Source of the DNA: an uncultured Methanobrevibacter sp.
Lineage (GTDB): Archaea; Methanobacteriota; Methanobacteria; Methanobacteriales; Methanobacteriaceae
Direction: 5' to 3'
Length of the DNA: 64,000 bases
Assembly: GCF_900314695.1 (NCBI RefSeq)
Contig: NZ_OMWD01000003.1
Location: 1 to 64,000 of the forward strand
This document shows, piece by piece, positions 1 to 7,290 of this stretch (the first letter of the stretch is position 1; each line of letters starts with the position of its first letter). The notes below the pieces were generated by a model. That model saw nothing but the letters and a program-made list of their open reading frames with translations. It ran no database searches and was not told the origin of the DNA. Both the position numbers and the translations under genes were made by a program.

Positions 1-491
1 TGTCCGTTTTCTATATTCATATAGACTATGTAGTTTTCAGGTCCGGTTAAGTTGTATTGTACGAATCCTGTTGTGTTTTTGTCTAATTCGACAGTTATGG
101 TCACATATTCTTCATAGGTTGTTATGTTTGCGTCAATTGTTGTATTTTTAAGTTCTTCAGCGGTTAATGCAGTGCTTCCTAGTTTGTAATTGCTTTTTAA
201 AACATTTCCATTCTTAAGGGAACTGTCTCCAGTTGAATCATAAGCATAGTCCTGAGTCAATTCAACTGCATCATTCAAATCATTAAAGGTGTCTGTACTA
301 TTAGTAGATACTTTATTGTCATCATTTTCAATATTCAAAACATTTTCGTTTGAATTTTCTTCTAAAATTATTTTTTCATTTTCATCTATACTGATAATGT
401 CCGTTGCATTATCATCAGCAGCGCTTACTGCTGAAATGGCTATTAGGCCAATGACAATTATCAGAAATAGATAAATCTTTTTCTTGAACAT
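1..491 (-). CDS. adhesin-like secreted protein, N-terminal part only
   Basis: The reading frame opens at an ATG whose complement is at 489-491 and runs off the left edge, so only about 163 residues are visible. Residues 1-26 form a signal peptide: a short KKK stretch, a hydrophobic core, and a likely cleavage after the alanines of SAVSAAD. The next 50 residues are acidic and Asn/Ser-rich, as in the mature N-termini of Methanobrevibacter adhesin-like proteins. The last visible part (TTYEEYVTITVELD, then NTTGFVQYNLTGPENY) resembles an Ig-like/Big domain strand pattern. By family it should be exported and surface-attached. The partner it binds is unknown, and the C-terminal anchor lies outside the window. 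Confidence 0.8.
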   Translation of the reverse strand, partial: MFKKKIYLFLIIVIGLIAISAVSAADDNATDIISIDENEKIILEENSNENVLNIENDDNKVSTNSTDTFNDLNDAVELTQDYAYDSTGDSSLKNGNVLKSNYKLGSTALTAEELKNTTIDANITTYEEYVTITVELDKNTTGFVQYNLTGPENYIVYMNIENG

Positions 492-654
492 ATGATTTCA
501 CCAAATTCTATTCATTTATTATGTGTGAAGTTATATTTTTTTTAAGTATTAATAGTATTCCATTAAACTCTCGCGGTGTGAGGTTTTTTTTACCAAAATT
601 AGAAATGTGGTTAAAAAATAAGCTTTTTTAGGTACGGGTGAAACTGTAAAAAAA

Positions 655-684
655 ATAAAATTGTAGATGAATCAATTCATCTAC
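655..684 (-). terminator. hairpin terminator of the first alpha/beta hydrolase
   Basis: GTAGATGAAT (663-672) and ATTCATCTAC (675-684) are perfect 10-bp arms with a 2-nt centre. Read on the minus strand the hairpin is followed by a U-rich tract (complement of 643-660). It lies just after the stop of the gene ending at 689. Confidence 0.7.
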
Positions 685-688
685 TCGA

Positions 689-1567
689 TTAATCAAGAAG
701 TATTTCAACAATCTGATTGAATGCCTCTTTTGCTTCTGGAACCATCGGATAGAGGGGATATACGTGGCTCATTTCCTCACCGACAATCAGTTCGGCATCA
801 ACGCCATTATCGTGCAGTTTGTTGTAAAATTCGACAATATCAGGATATATTATTTCGTGAGTCCCTACGAATACTGTGGTTTTAGGAAGCTTGTCCACTT
901 CTCCAAACAGTGGACTTACCTTATAGTCTTTAGTGTCCAAATCTCCGGCCCATGCTTTGCCTATTTCACGAGCACCCTCAATTCCAAGCATAGGGTCATA
1001 TTCAACATCGTCATAGTCTCCGGACATTGACATGTCAACCCATGGTGATATCAGAATTAGGTTTTCAGGCTGAGGCATATCCTTAACTGCCAGATATTCG
1101 CAGAATGCTGCAGAAAATCCTCCTCCGGCTGAGTCGCCCATGATTATAATTGGCTTTTCGGTTGTCAGGAGGTGATTATAGAGCTTTTCAACAATCTCAT
1201 ATGTCTCTTCGTAGGTATGGTTTGGAGCGAGAGGGTATATCGGAGAGAATACGCATGCATTGATTTTTTTTGCAAGCCTGTCGCAAAAGGAAATGTGGGG
1301 CAGTCTGATTTCGTTAACGTATCCTCCTCCATGAATATATATGACCATGCGCTCTGTATCTTCAACATCGTTGAAAGTCAGCATCTGGCATCCGAACAGG
1401 TTCTTGCTTTCAACATTTGTGTGATAGACTTTTTTTGGTATTTTATAGGTTTCATCCTCTACAGCGGAGCGTTCCTTCAAATGCTCTTCGGCCGCATCGG
1501 CATCATCCATATATTCCCGATGATTTTTTTCCAAAATCTTTTCTACAATTTTTGATCTCTTTGACAT
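689..1567 (-). CDS. alpha/beta hydrolase (HSL/acetyl-esterase type)
   Basis: A 292-residue protein with the marks of the hormone-sensitive-lipase family of serine esterases. The oxyanion-hole motif HGGGY is near residue 80 (IYIHGGGYVNE), the nucleophile elbow GDSAGGG is near residue 145, a distal Asp follows in the DYDDVEYDPMLG region, and the catalytic His is probably in EMSHVYPL near residue 268. No signal peptide is visible, so it should be cytosolic and hydrolyse short acyl or aryl esters; the substrate is unknown. It is followed on the same strand by its own hairpin terminator. The upstream neighbour (1724-2593, same strand) is a clear paralogue, roughly 70% identical by eye, so this is a tandem duplication. 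Confidence 0.85.
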   Translation of the reverse strand: MSKRSKIVEKILEKNHREYMDDADAAEEHLKERSAVEDETYKIPKKVYHTNVESKNLFGCQMLTFNDVEDTERMVIYIHGGGYVNEIRLPHISFCDRLAKKINACVFSPIYPLAPNHTYEETYEIVEKLYNHLLTTEKPIIIMGDSAGGGFSAAFCEYLAVKDMPQPENLILISPWVDMSMSGDYDDVEYDPMLGIEGAREIGKAWAGDLDTKDYKVSPLFGEVDKLPKTTVFVGTHEIIYPDIVEFYNKLHDNGVDAELIVGEEMSHVYPLYPMVPEAKEAFNQIVEILLD

Positions 1568-1689
1568 TTTGATACCTTTTGTGTTGATTATTATGAAGTA
1601 TATTTATTAAATTATATAAAATCTAATAAATTCTGTAAAAATTGGACTCTTTCAAAAACGTTATTGATTTGAAATTTTTGATTAGAAAA

Positions 1690-1720
1690 AGGAGTTAAAT
1701 ATTATCTGCAGTCAACTCCC
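1690..1720 (-). terminator. hairpin terminator of the second alpha/beta hydrolase
   Basis: GGAGTT (1691-1696) pairs with AACTCC (1714-1719). On the minus strand the stem is followed by five U residues (complement of 1686-1690). It sits directly after the stop at 1724. Confidence 0.6.
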
Positions 1721-1723
1721 CAT

Positions 1724-2593
1724 TCAATCTAAAATTACTTGAACAATGTGCTTGAATGCTTCCTTTGATTCTGAAACCAATGGGTAAATGGCATAAACGT
1801 GAGTCATTTCTTCACCAACATTAAGTTCGGCATCAACACCATTATCTTTTAGTTTGTTGTAGAATTTTACGACATCCGGATAGAATATTTCATGAGTTCC
1901 TACGAAGAGTGTTGTTTTTGCAAGATTTTCTACTTCTCCAAAGAGTGGACTTACTTTATAGTCTTTCGGATCAAGTTCGGCTGCCCATGTTTCACCCATT
2001 TCACGCAGTCCATCCACTCCAAGCATTGGATCAGCTTCCACTTCATCATAATCTCCAGACATTGACACATCAAGCCAAGGGGATATTAAAATTAAGTTTT
2101 CAGGCTGAGGCAAATCAATAACATCCAAATGTTCAGCAAATGCTGCAGACAATCCTCCTCCGGCAGAATCTCCCATGATTATGATAGGCTTATTCATTTC
2201 AAGCAAATGTCTATATAGCTTTTCAACGATTTCGTAGGTTTCTTCATAGGTATGGTTTGGAGCAAGAGGATATATTGGAGCAAATACGCATGCATTAACC
2301 TTTTTTGCAAGTTTATCGCAGAAATTAATGTGAACAGACTTAATCTCGTTAACATATATTCCACCATGAAGATATATGACCAGGCGTTCACAGTCTTCAA
2401 CTTCATTAAAGATTACCATCTGGCATCCGAACATGTCTCTTGTTTCAACCTTAGTGCGATATATCCATTTTGGTATTTTATAAGGTTCGTCCTCTTCAAG
2501 AGAACGCTCCTGCATATGTTCATCAGCCTTATTGGCATCGTCAACATATTCACGATGCTTTTTGTCCAGTGCAGTTTCCACAATCTTTGACAT
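1724..2593 (-). CDS. alpha/beta hydrolase, paralogue with altered oxyanion motif
   Basis: A 289-residue paralogue of the neighbouring hydrolase at 689-1567, collinear along its whole length. It keeps the nucleophile motif GDSAGGG, the DYDEVEADPMLG segment and the EMTHVYAIYPL His region. The oxyanion-hole motif reads HGGIY rather than HGGGY: the third glycine is replaced by isoleucine. In the HSL family this Gly supplies a backbone NH to the oxyanion hole and is normally kept, so activity or specificity may differ. No signal peptide is seen. A separate terminator between the copies suggests each has its own transcript. Function beyond a serine-hydrolase fold is not known. Confidence 0.82.
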   Translation of the reverse strand: MSKIVETALDKKHREYVDDANKADEHMQERSLEEDEPYKIPKWIYRTKVETRDMFGCQMVIFNEVEDCERLVIYLHGGIYVNEIKSVHINFCDKLAKKVNACVFAPIYPLAPNHTYEETYEIVEKLYRHLLEMNKPIIIMGDSAGGGLSAAFAEHLDVIDLPQPENLILISPWLDVSMSGDYDEVEADPMLGVDGLREMGETWAAELDPKDYKVSPLFGEVENLAKTTLFVGTHEIFYPDVVKFYNKLKDNGVDAELNVGEEMTHVYAIYPLVSESKEAFKHIVQVILD

Positions 2594-2835
2594 CCTTGAT
2601 ATTTTTCACACCACAAATAATTTTTAATTGAATTTAGTCTCTAGATTCTTTGATTTCATCTAATTTTTCTTTAATTGTCTTTTTTTTATTCATCTGAGAT
2701 AAATTTCATCTTTATATTAATATATATGTTTAAATTAAATAATAGTTGTTACTATTTTTATATTGCAGCTGTCGTTTGGTTGATTTTTCTACTGGTCAAA
2801 TCAAATGAAAACTTTTAACTTCAATTTCTCCTGTG

Positions 2836-2859
2836 TTTTGACATTAACGGCAGGGCTTT
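2836..2859 (+). repeat. dispersed motif, copy 1 (TTTTGACATTAACGGCAGG)
   Basis: One of four plus-strand copies of a GACATTAAC(G/T)GCAGG-like sequence in the intergenic DNA around the 3-7 kb surface-protein genes; the others are at about 3125, 7051 and 7131. Role unknown. Confidence 0.4.
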
Positions 2860-2932
2860 AAAAATCGCAATCTCATTTTAAAAATGGATTATATGTAAGC
2901 ATATTTTTAACATTGATTTCAAATGTAATACT

Positions 2933-3120
2933 GTGAATTTGACAGTTATTAATGCAAGTCCAAAAAAAGGGGAAACACTGCAGAGCTATGCAAAAATGTG
3001 GTTGAAGGGGCTCAAAACAACGGAACTAATGTGGAATACATTGATTTGTATAGCTATGATTTTAAAGGATGCATGAGCTGTTTTGCATGTCATCATAAGA
3101 CATGTTTTAAAAGATTATAA
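2933..3120 (+). pseudogene. flavodoxin-fold NADPH-dependent FMN reductase, frameshifted and truncated
   Basis: From GTG at 2933 the frame reads V-N-L-T-V-I-N-A-S-P-K-K-G, the phosphate-binding start of the iron-sulfur flavoprotein / NADPH-dependent FMN reductase family. After the A and G runs at about 2960-2972 the family sequence continues one frame away: AELCKNVVEGAQNNGTNVEY, then IDLYSYDFKGCMSCFACHH, including the CxxCxxC-like cysteine motif. It stops at 3118-3120 after about 60 residues, against about 180-200 for intact members. One frameshift plus loss of the C-terminal two thirds makes this a decayed gene. Two copies of the GACATTAAC-type motif flank it. Confidence 0.7.
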
Positions 3121-3124
3121 TAAT

Positions 3125-3147
3125 TTTTGACATTAACTGCAGGACTT
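3125..3147 (+). repeat. dispersed motif, copy 2 (TTTTGACATTAACTGCAGG)
   Basis: Second copy of the motif at 2836. It lies 5 bp after the stop of the flavin-reductase remnant, so copies 1 and 2 bracket the pseudogene as direct repeats about 289 bp apart. Confidence 0.4.
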
Positions 3148-3264
3148 CTGAAAAACTGTCAAAGTTAAATATTCAATATTATTTCAGGCTTTTGAAATCG
3201 GCATCGTCAATGTCGGATAGGCCATGTTAAATGCCTTTGATTTGATTAGCATTCACAAATCAAA

Positions 3265-4920
3265 TCAGATAGGCACATTTGGAATTCTTTCGTTAGTGTT
3301 TTGTCTAGCCCAATTAGGACCCATACTTTTATAATAATTCTTAATTTCAGTTTTGACTTTTTTAGACAATTTATAATTAAGTTTAACGACCAATCCAACA
3401 CCAGCAAATTTTGCTTTGAACTTGCTTAATGACACCCAGCCTGTCGGAATTCTGGAATTGCCGCCAACATTATATGCTCCATAGGAATTGCTCACTAAAA
3501 TCTTTTTGCCGTCCTTGCTCACATCTATAACAGAAACGTAATGGTTAGGCAGGAATGCAATCAGCGCAACTCCACCTTTGGACAGCTGGCTTACGCCGCT
3601 GTCCACGGAATAATAATAGGATGCCTTGAACCCGTTATCTTCCAAAACGTTTTTAAGATCTGGAATGTTGATTCCGTCAGTCACATGAGCCTCTGTCTGG
3701 AAATATTTTTCAGAATAATACTTCTTCAGAGCCTGACTGCAGACACTGGCAGATGTAGGTCCGCAGGTATATCCGTAGTTTTGAATATCCCTAACTTCGG
3801 AATATGTAAGAGATTTGCCCTTAAGGGATGCGGTAACTGAACTTGGCCAGTAGTTATAGCCGTTCTTTTTAACCAGTTTGATGTTGATTGCCTGTTCAAT
3901 CACGTTCCATTTGCTTCTATGGAGAATATGGTAAGTTTTAGGAGCTGATTTTGATTTAAAGCAGACATATTTTGATAGTTTTCCATATAAAAACAAAGCA
4001 TAACTGTCTCTTTTAAGCACTTCCTGATATTGCTCTTTTGTGAGAGTGTATTTGGCATCGCCAATTCCCTTGACAAAATTTGAAGGCATGGAATCGATAT
4101 CCGGAGCGCCATTTACCATTGCAACTTTTGTCTTGAATGGATTTTTTACATCACCCTTGATGCATTTGACCTTTTTGGTTTTGGAATACTTGTTGATATC
4201 TACGGTAACTGTGTATTTTTTGGCACTTAACTGAGGTTTTATGACAACGAATCCCTCTACATTTGCCTTTTTCTTAAATACCTTGCCGCCAATGCTTATT
4301 TTAACTGTATTGTTTGCAATGAACTTTTTGGAAGCTGTAATATATATTTTCAGGTAGCCGTTGGTGAGCAGTTTCGCATTTGCGATGTTGATTGAAAGCA
4401 TATTGACAGTATATAGTTTATATGACTTTGAAAATGCATTGTAGGTCTTGTCCCCATTAAATGTGACCTTCAATGTCCCTGAAGTTGAGGTTGTCTTGGT
4501 TGCAATTCCAAATTTGCCATTGGAATCAGTAGTTTTTGCATATGTTTTTCCGTTGAAGCTTACGCTCAATTTTTTATTTGCAACTGCCTTGCCGTTAGAA
4601 GTGGTCAATTGAAGAGAATATGTATTGCCCTTCTTAACAAAATTAGAACTTTTAACGATTTTCAAATCTTCCTTTGTCGAATTCGAAGCGACTTTATTTA
4701 CATTTTTGCTGTCTGCTGATTGTGCTGATGCACCCAAAACATCACTATCTGAAATGTTTTCCGTTTGTTGGACAGGTTCAACATTTTCAGTGCTGTCTAT
4801 TGAAGTTTCATCGGATTTTGTTAAATCCAACGTTTCATTGACTGAATTGTCAGATGCATAAGCAAAGCTGATGCTTAAAAACAATACAGCAAACAATATT
4901 GCTATTTTAACATACTTCAT
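3265..4920 (-). CDS. secreted Ig-like protein with C39-like cysteine peptidase domain
   Basis: A 551-residue exported protein. Residues 1-22 are a signal peptide (KIAILFAVLFLSISFAYAS). An acidic linker follows, then two or three Ig-like beta modules at about 90-255 (GKTYAKTTDSNGKFGIATKT, then FNGDKTYNAFSK). The C-terminal half is a papain-fold C39-like domain: catalytic Cys in YGYTCGPTSAS near residue 388, His in PNHYVSV near 460 and Asn/Asp in LVSNSYG near 478. The region at 280-380 (KYTLTKEQYQEVLKR...) is a linker domain often seen before the peptidase in methanobacterial surface proteins. By family it may cut peptides, possibly pseudomurein crosslinks; that is inference. It is transcribed divergently from the adhesin at 5109. 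A 10-bp inverted repeat at 3238-3267 overlaps its stop. Confidence 0.85.
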   Translation of the reverse strand: MKYVKIAILFAVLFLSISFAYASDNSVNETLDLTKSDETSIDSTENVEPVQQTENISDSDVLGASAQSADSKNVNKVASNSTKEDLKIVKSSNFVKKGNTYSLQLTTSNGKAVANKKLSVSFNGKTYAKTTDSNGKFGIATKTTSTSGTLKVTFNGDKTYNAFSKSYKLYTVNMLSINIANAKLLTNGYLKIYITASKKFIANNTVKISIGGKVFKKKANVEGFVVIKPQLSAKKYTVTVDINKYSKTKKVKCIKGDVKNPFKTKVAMVNGAPDIDSMPSNFVKGIGDAKYTLTKEQYQEVLKRDSYALFLYGKLSKYVCFKSKSAPKTYHILHRSKWNVIEQAINIKLVKKNGYNYWPSSVTASLKGKSLTYSEVRDIQNYGYTCGPTSASVCSQALKKYYSEKYFQTEAHVTDGINIPDLKNVLEDNGFKASYYYSVDSGVSQLSKGGVALIAFLPNHYVSVIDVSKDGKKILVSNSYGAYNVGGNSRIPTGWVSLSKFKAKFAGVGLVVKLNYKLSKKVKTEIKNYYKSMGPNWARQNTNERIPNVPI

Positions 4921-5108
4921 TTATTCACCACTTATTATTAATTTAAAGTTGCCCAATCAGGAATTGGGTTCATTATATAAAATTATTTGTTCAATAATAT
5001 ATGTTTTATTGTTTAGATATTGGTTGTGATATTGGAATATTAAAAGAATTTTTGAATAAAGTTTTGACTTTACTCCACTTATATTGACATTGCAATAGAT
5101 ATATTAAT
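4921..5108. promoter_or_regulatory. divergent promoter region between two surface-protein genes
   Basis: An AT-rich 188-bp spacer between the C39-like protein (minus) and the beta-helix adhesin (plus). On the plus side ATATTAATATG abuts the start codon and no ribosome binding site is visible, so a very short leader or leaderless transcript is likely. The minus gene has GGTGAAT just upstream of its ATG. Confidence 0.45.
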
Positions 5109-6998
5109 ATGAAATACAAAAAGCTACTTTTCGCTTTAATTTTACTGGTCCTAACTATTGGGGCGGTCAGTGCAGGCGATTCAAACAGCACTGATGAAAC
5201 AGTTAGCGATACATTGGAATTAAGCGATGAAAATTCAAATCTGGAGACAGGCAGGGGAACTTTCACTGCTCTCAATCAAAGCATTGCCAAAAGTTCAACT
5301 GTAACATTGTATAATGATTACGAATACGACTCCACTGAAGACAGCGAACTGTTTGGCGGAATAAGCATTGACAAGGACATGACAATCAACGGTAACAATC
5401 ATGTAATCTACAGTAACTCTGCACGTACATTCGTAATTTCCGAAAACTCAAAAGTAACAATAAATGACCTGAAAATAATAAGCTCAAACCAAAACAAATT
5501 CTATTCCGGAGGAGCCATCTTCAACATGGGGTCTTTGACACTGAACAACTGTACAATTGAAAACAGTACCGCCGCAAGAACCGGAGGCGCAATATATAAC
5601 TCCAATCTGCTTTCAATAATAAACTGCCACTTCAACTACAACACAATAAAAGTTGTCGATGATGAAGATGAGGCCATCGGAGGTGCAATCTACAATACCA
5701 AAACTTTAGTATCCATTGGAAACTGGTTTTTCGAGAACAGCGCCCAATTCGGTGGAGCTATTGCAGATATGGGAACCTCCAGCATATTGAACACCAATTT
5801 TTACATGAACATAGCCCGAGCAAGTGGAGGTGCCATCTACAACAATAGAGATACCAAATGTTATGTCAATGATTCCGTATTCATGCTCAACAAGGCAAAA
5901 TTCGGAGGCGCTTTATATAGGTGTGATGCTGTTTCCTGCGTATTTTTGTCAAATACTGCTGATTATGGAAACAACATGCTGTGGGGAAGTGCGGACAACT
6001 GCACCGAGTCAAGAATCGACAACGATTATGTAAATGTAACCATGTTGCCTGAATACAATAAGAAGGTCACAATCACCCAATCCGGAAACTACAAAAACGA
6101 CAAAAAGATATCCATTAAGGTCGTTGACAAAAATGGGGATCCTGTGGCATATGAAGAGATGGACATTTTCATCTTCAAGGAAAACAATATGGATGAAATT
6201 TATCTGACTGATTTTGAATACACATTGTCAAACGGAATAGCAACCTACAGGATGAATTTGAACCCTGGAAACTATGTTGTTGCATCAAGATGTGCTGATG
6301 AAGATTCAAACATTGCAATTCTTACAAACGTTAAAATCTCTAAAAAATCAGTCACCCTAAAGCCGACAAAGCTTACAACAACATACCAGTCCGGAAAATC
6401 ATTTGCAGTGAAAGTGGTTGACAATAACAACAAGCCTGTAAGCGGTGTGACAGTGAAACTTAAAGTCTACACAGGCAAAAAGTACAAAACAGTTACTTTA
6501 ACCACTAATTCAAAAGGAATTGCATATTATGGAACTTCATCACTTGCCGTAGGAAGTCACAAGGTTGTCATAAGCGTTGGAACCGGATTCAGTGCAAAAT
6601 CTGTTTCATCCAGCATAAAAATCAACCCTAAAAAGTTAAAAATTATAACACATACCTCTGCTTCAAAGGATTCAAGCCTACTTGTCTGTGGAATATATGA
6701 CAATGGTGCTAAAATGTTTCTAAACAAAGTAAAAGTGCAGGTGAAAGTCTACACCGGCAAAAAGGCCAAGACATTCAATCTGGTAAGCGGCCCGGAACAC
6801 AAGCTGGTCAACAGCAATGGAATCTGTGCAATTCAGACAAACAAGTTTTCAGCAGGCACACACAAGGTCAAAATCATTGTGAAAGGCCCTAAATACACTG
6901 GATCTGCCACTACAAAACTTGTAATCAAAAAATCCGCAAAAAAATACCCACAATTCAACTATGCCATGACAAACGGTGTGGGAAGATATGTTAAATAA
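5109..6998 (+). CDS. adhesin-like protein: beta-helix plus Ig-like domains
   Basis: A 629-residue exported protein. It has a signal peptide (residues 1-22, ending GAVSAG). Residues about 60-300 form a right-handed parallel beta-helix, marked by repeated GGAIYN/GGAI turns (SGGAIFNMG, TGGAIYNSN, GGAIYNTKT, FGGAIADMG, SGGAIYNNR, FGGALYRC). From about 320 there are three Ig-like modules ending with a paired YTGKKYKTVTL / YTGKKAKTFNL repeat. There is no LPXTG-like or transmembrane anchor at the C-terminus; it ends YAMTNGVGRYVK. The architecture is that of the large adhesin-like families of Methanobrevibacter thought to bind host or partner cells. A hairpin terminator follows at 7076. Confidence 0.88.
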   Translation: MKYKKLLFALILLVLTIGAVSAGDSNSTDETVSDTLELSDENSNLETGRGTFTALNQSIAKSSTVTLYNDYEYDSTEDSELFGGISIDKDMTINGNNHVIYSNSARTFVISENSKVTINDLKIISSNQNKFYSGGAIFNMGSLTLNNCTIENSTAARTGGAIYNSNLLSIINCHFNYNTIKVVDDEDEAIGGAIYNTKTLVSIGNWFFENSAQFGGAIADMGTSSILNTNFYMNIARASGGAIYNNRDTKCYVNDSVFMLNKAKFGGALYRCDAVSCVFLSNTADYGNNMLWGSADNCTESRIDNDYVNVTMLPEYNKKVTITQSGNYKNDKKISIKVVDKNGDPVAYEEMDIFIFKENNMDEIYLTDFEYTLSNGIATYRMNLNPGNYVVASRCADEDSNIAILTNVKISKKSVTLKPTKLTTTYQSGKSFAVKVVDNNNKPVSGVTVKLKVYTGKKYKTVTLTTNSKGIAYYGTSSLAVGSHKVVISVGTGFSAKSVSSSIKINPKKLKIITHTSASKDSSLLVCGIYDNGAKMFLNKVKVQVKVYTGKKAKTFNLVSGPEHKLVNSNGICAIQTNKFSAGTHKVKIIVKGPKYTGSATTKLVIKKSAKKYPQFNYAMTNGVGRYVK

Positions 6999-7050
6999 CT
7001 TGACTTTGACTGGTCGCTTCCGGCACTGTATCTCATACATTCAAGTTGAG

Positions 7051-7070
7051 CGACATTAACGCAAGGTTAT
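7051..7070 (+). repeat. dispersed motif, copy 3 (GACATTAACGCAAGG)
   Basis: Related to the motifs at 2836 and 3125, same orientation, located between the adhesin stop and its terminator. Confidence 0.3.
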
Positions 7071-7075
7071 TTCAA

Positions 7076-7110
7076 TGCAATGTAAATCATTGCAACTTTT
7101 TTTATTTTTT
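7076..7110 (+). terminator. terminator of the beta-helix adhesin
   Basis: Perfect stem TGCAATG (7076-7082) / CATTGCA (7088-7094), loop TAAAT, followed by a T-run from 7097 to 7110. Confidence 0.75.
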
Positions 7111-7290
7111 TCCATATGGGATGATTCTTGAGACATTAACGCCAGCGTTTTTGGAATTTTGAGTGATTTTTGCTCCTGGATATATATCCTCAAGTTTTTT
7201 GAATTTGAATTTGGGAATTGGTGACGTTAATGTTAATGTATGTCTGATTAAAGTGGAGTTGCGTTGAATAATTTCAATGTAATCAATCAT
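7102..7290 (-). CDS. possible 62-residue basic protein coupled to the helicase gene
   Basis: A short frame starting at ATG 7288-7290, which overlaps the helicase stop as ATGATTGA. This is the same 8-nt overlap style used between the 47-residue gene and the helicase upstream. The product (starting MIDYIEIIQRNSTL, ending RIIPYGKK) is basic and matches no family I recognise. Against it: its 3' end is the antisense of the adhesin terminator T-run, and it covers two copies of the dispersed motif. It may be a chance frame. Confidence 0.28.
   Translation of the reverse strand: MIDYIEIIQRNSTLIRHTLTLTSPIPKFKFKKLEDIYPGAKITQNSKNAGVNVSRIIPYGKK
7131..7150 (+). repeat. dispersed motif, copy 4 (GACATTAACGCCAGCG)
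   Basis: Fourth copy of the GACATTAAC-type motif, 80 bp after copy 3. Confidence 0.3.

Larger units (their letters stand above)
2594..3264. other. gene-free stretch with a pseudogene and two repeat copies
   Basis: This 670-bp stretch holds the promoter region of the hydrolase ending at 2593, the flavin-reductase remnant and two dispersed motif copies. No intact gene was seen on either strand. Confidence 0.6.

Noticed and set aside
3238..3267. 10-bp inverted repeat at the end of the C39-like gene as a terminator
   Set aside because: Stem is perfect, but no T-run follows on the minus strand, so I do not list it as a terminator.
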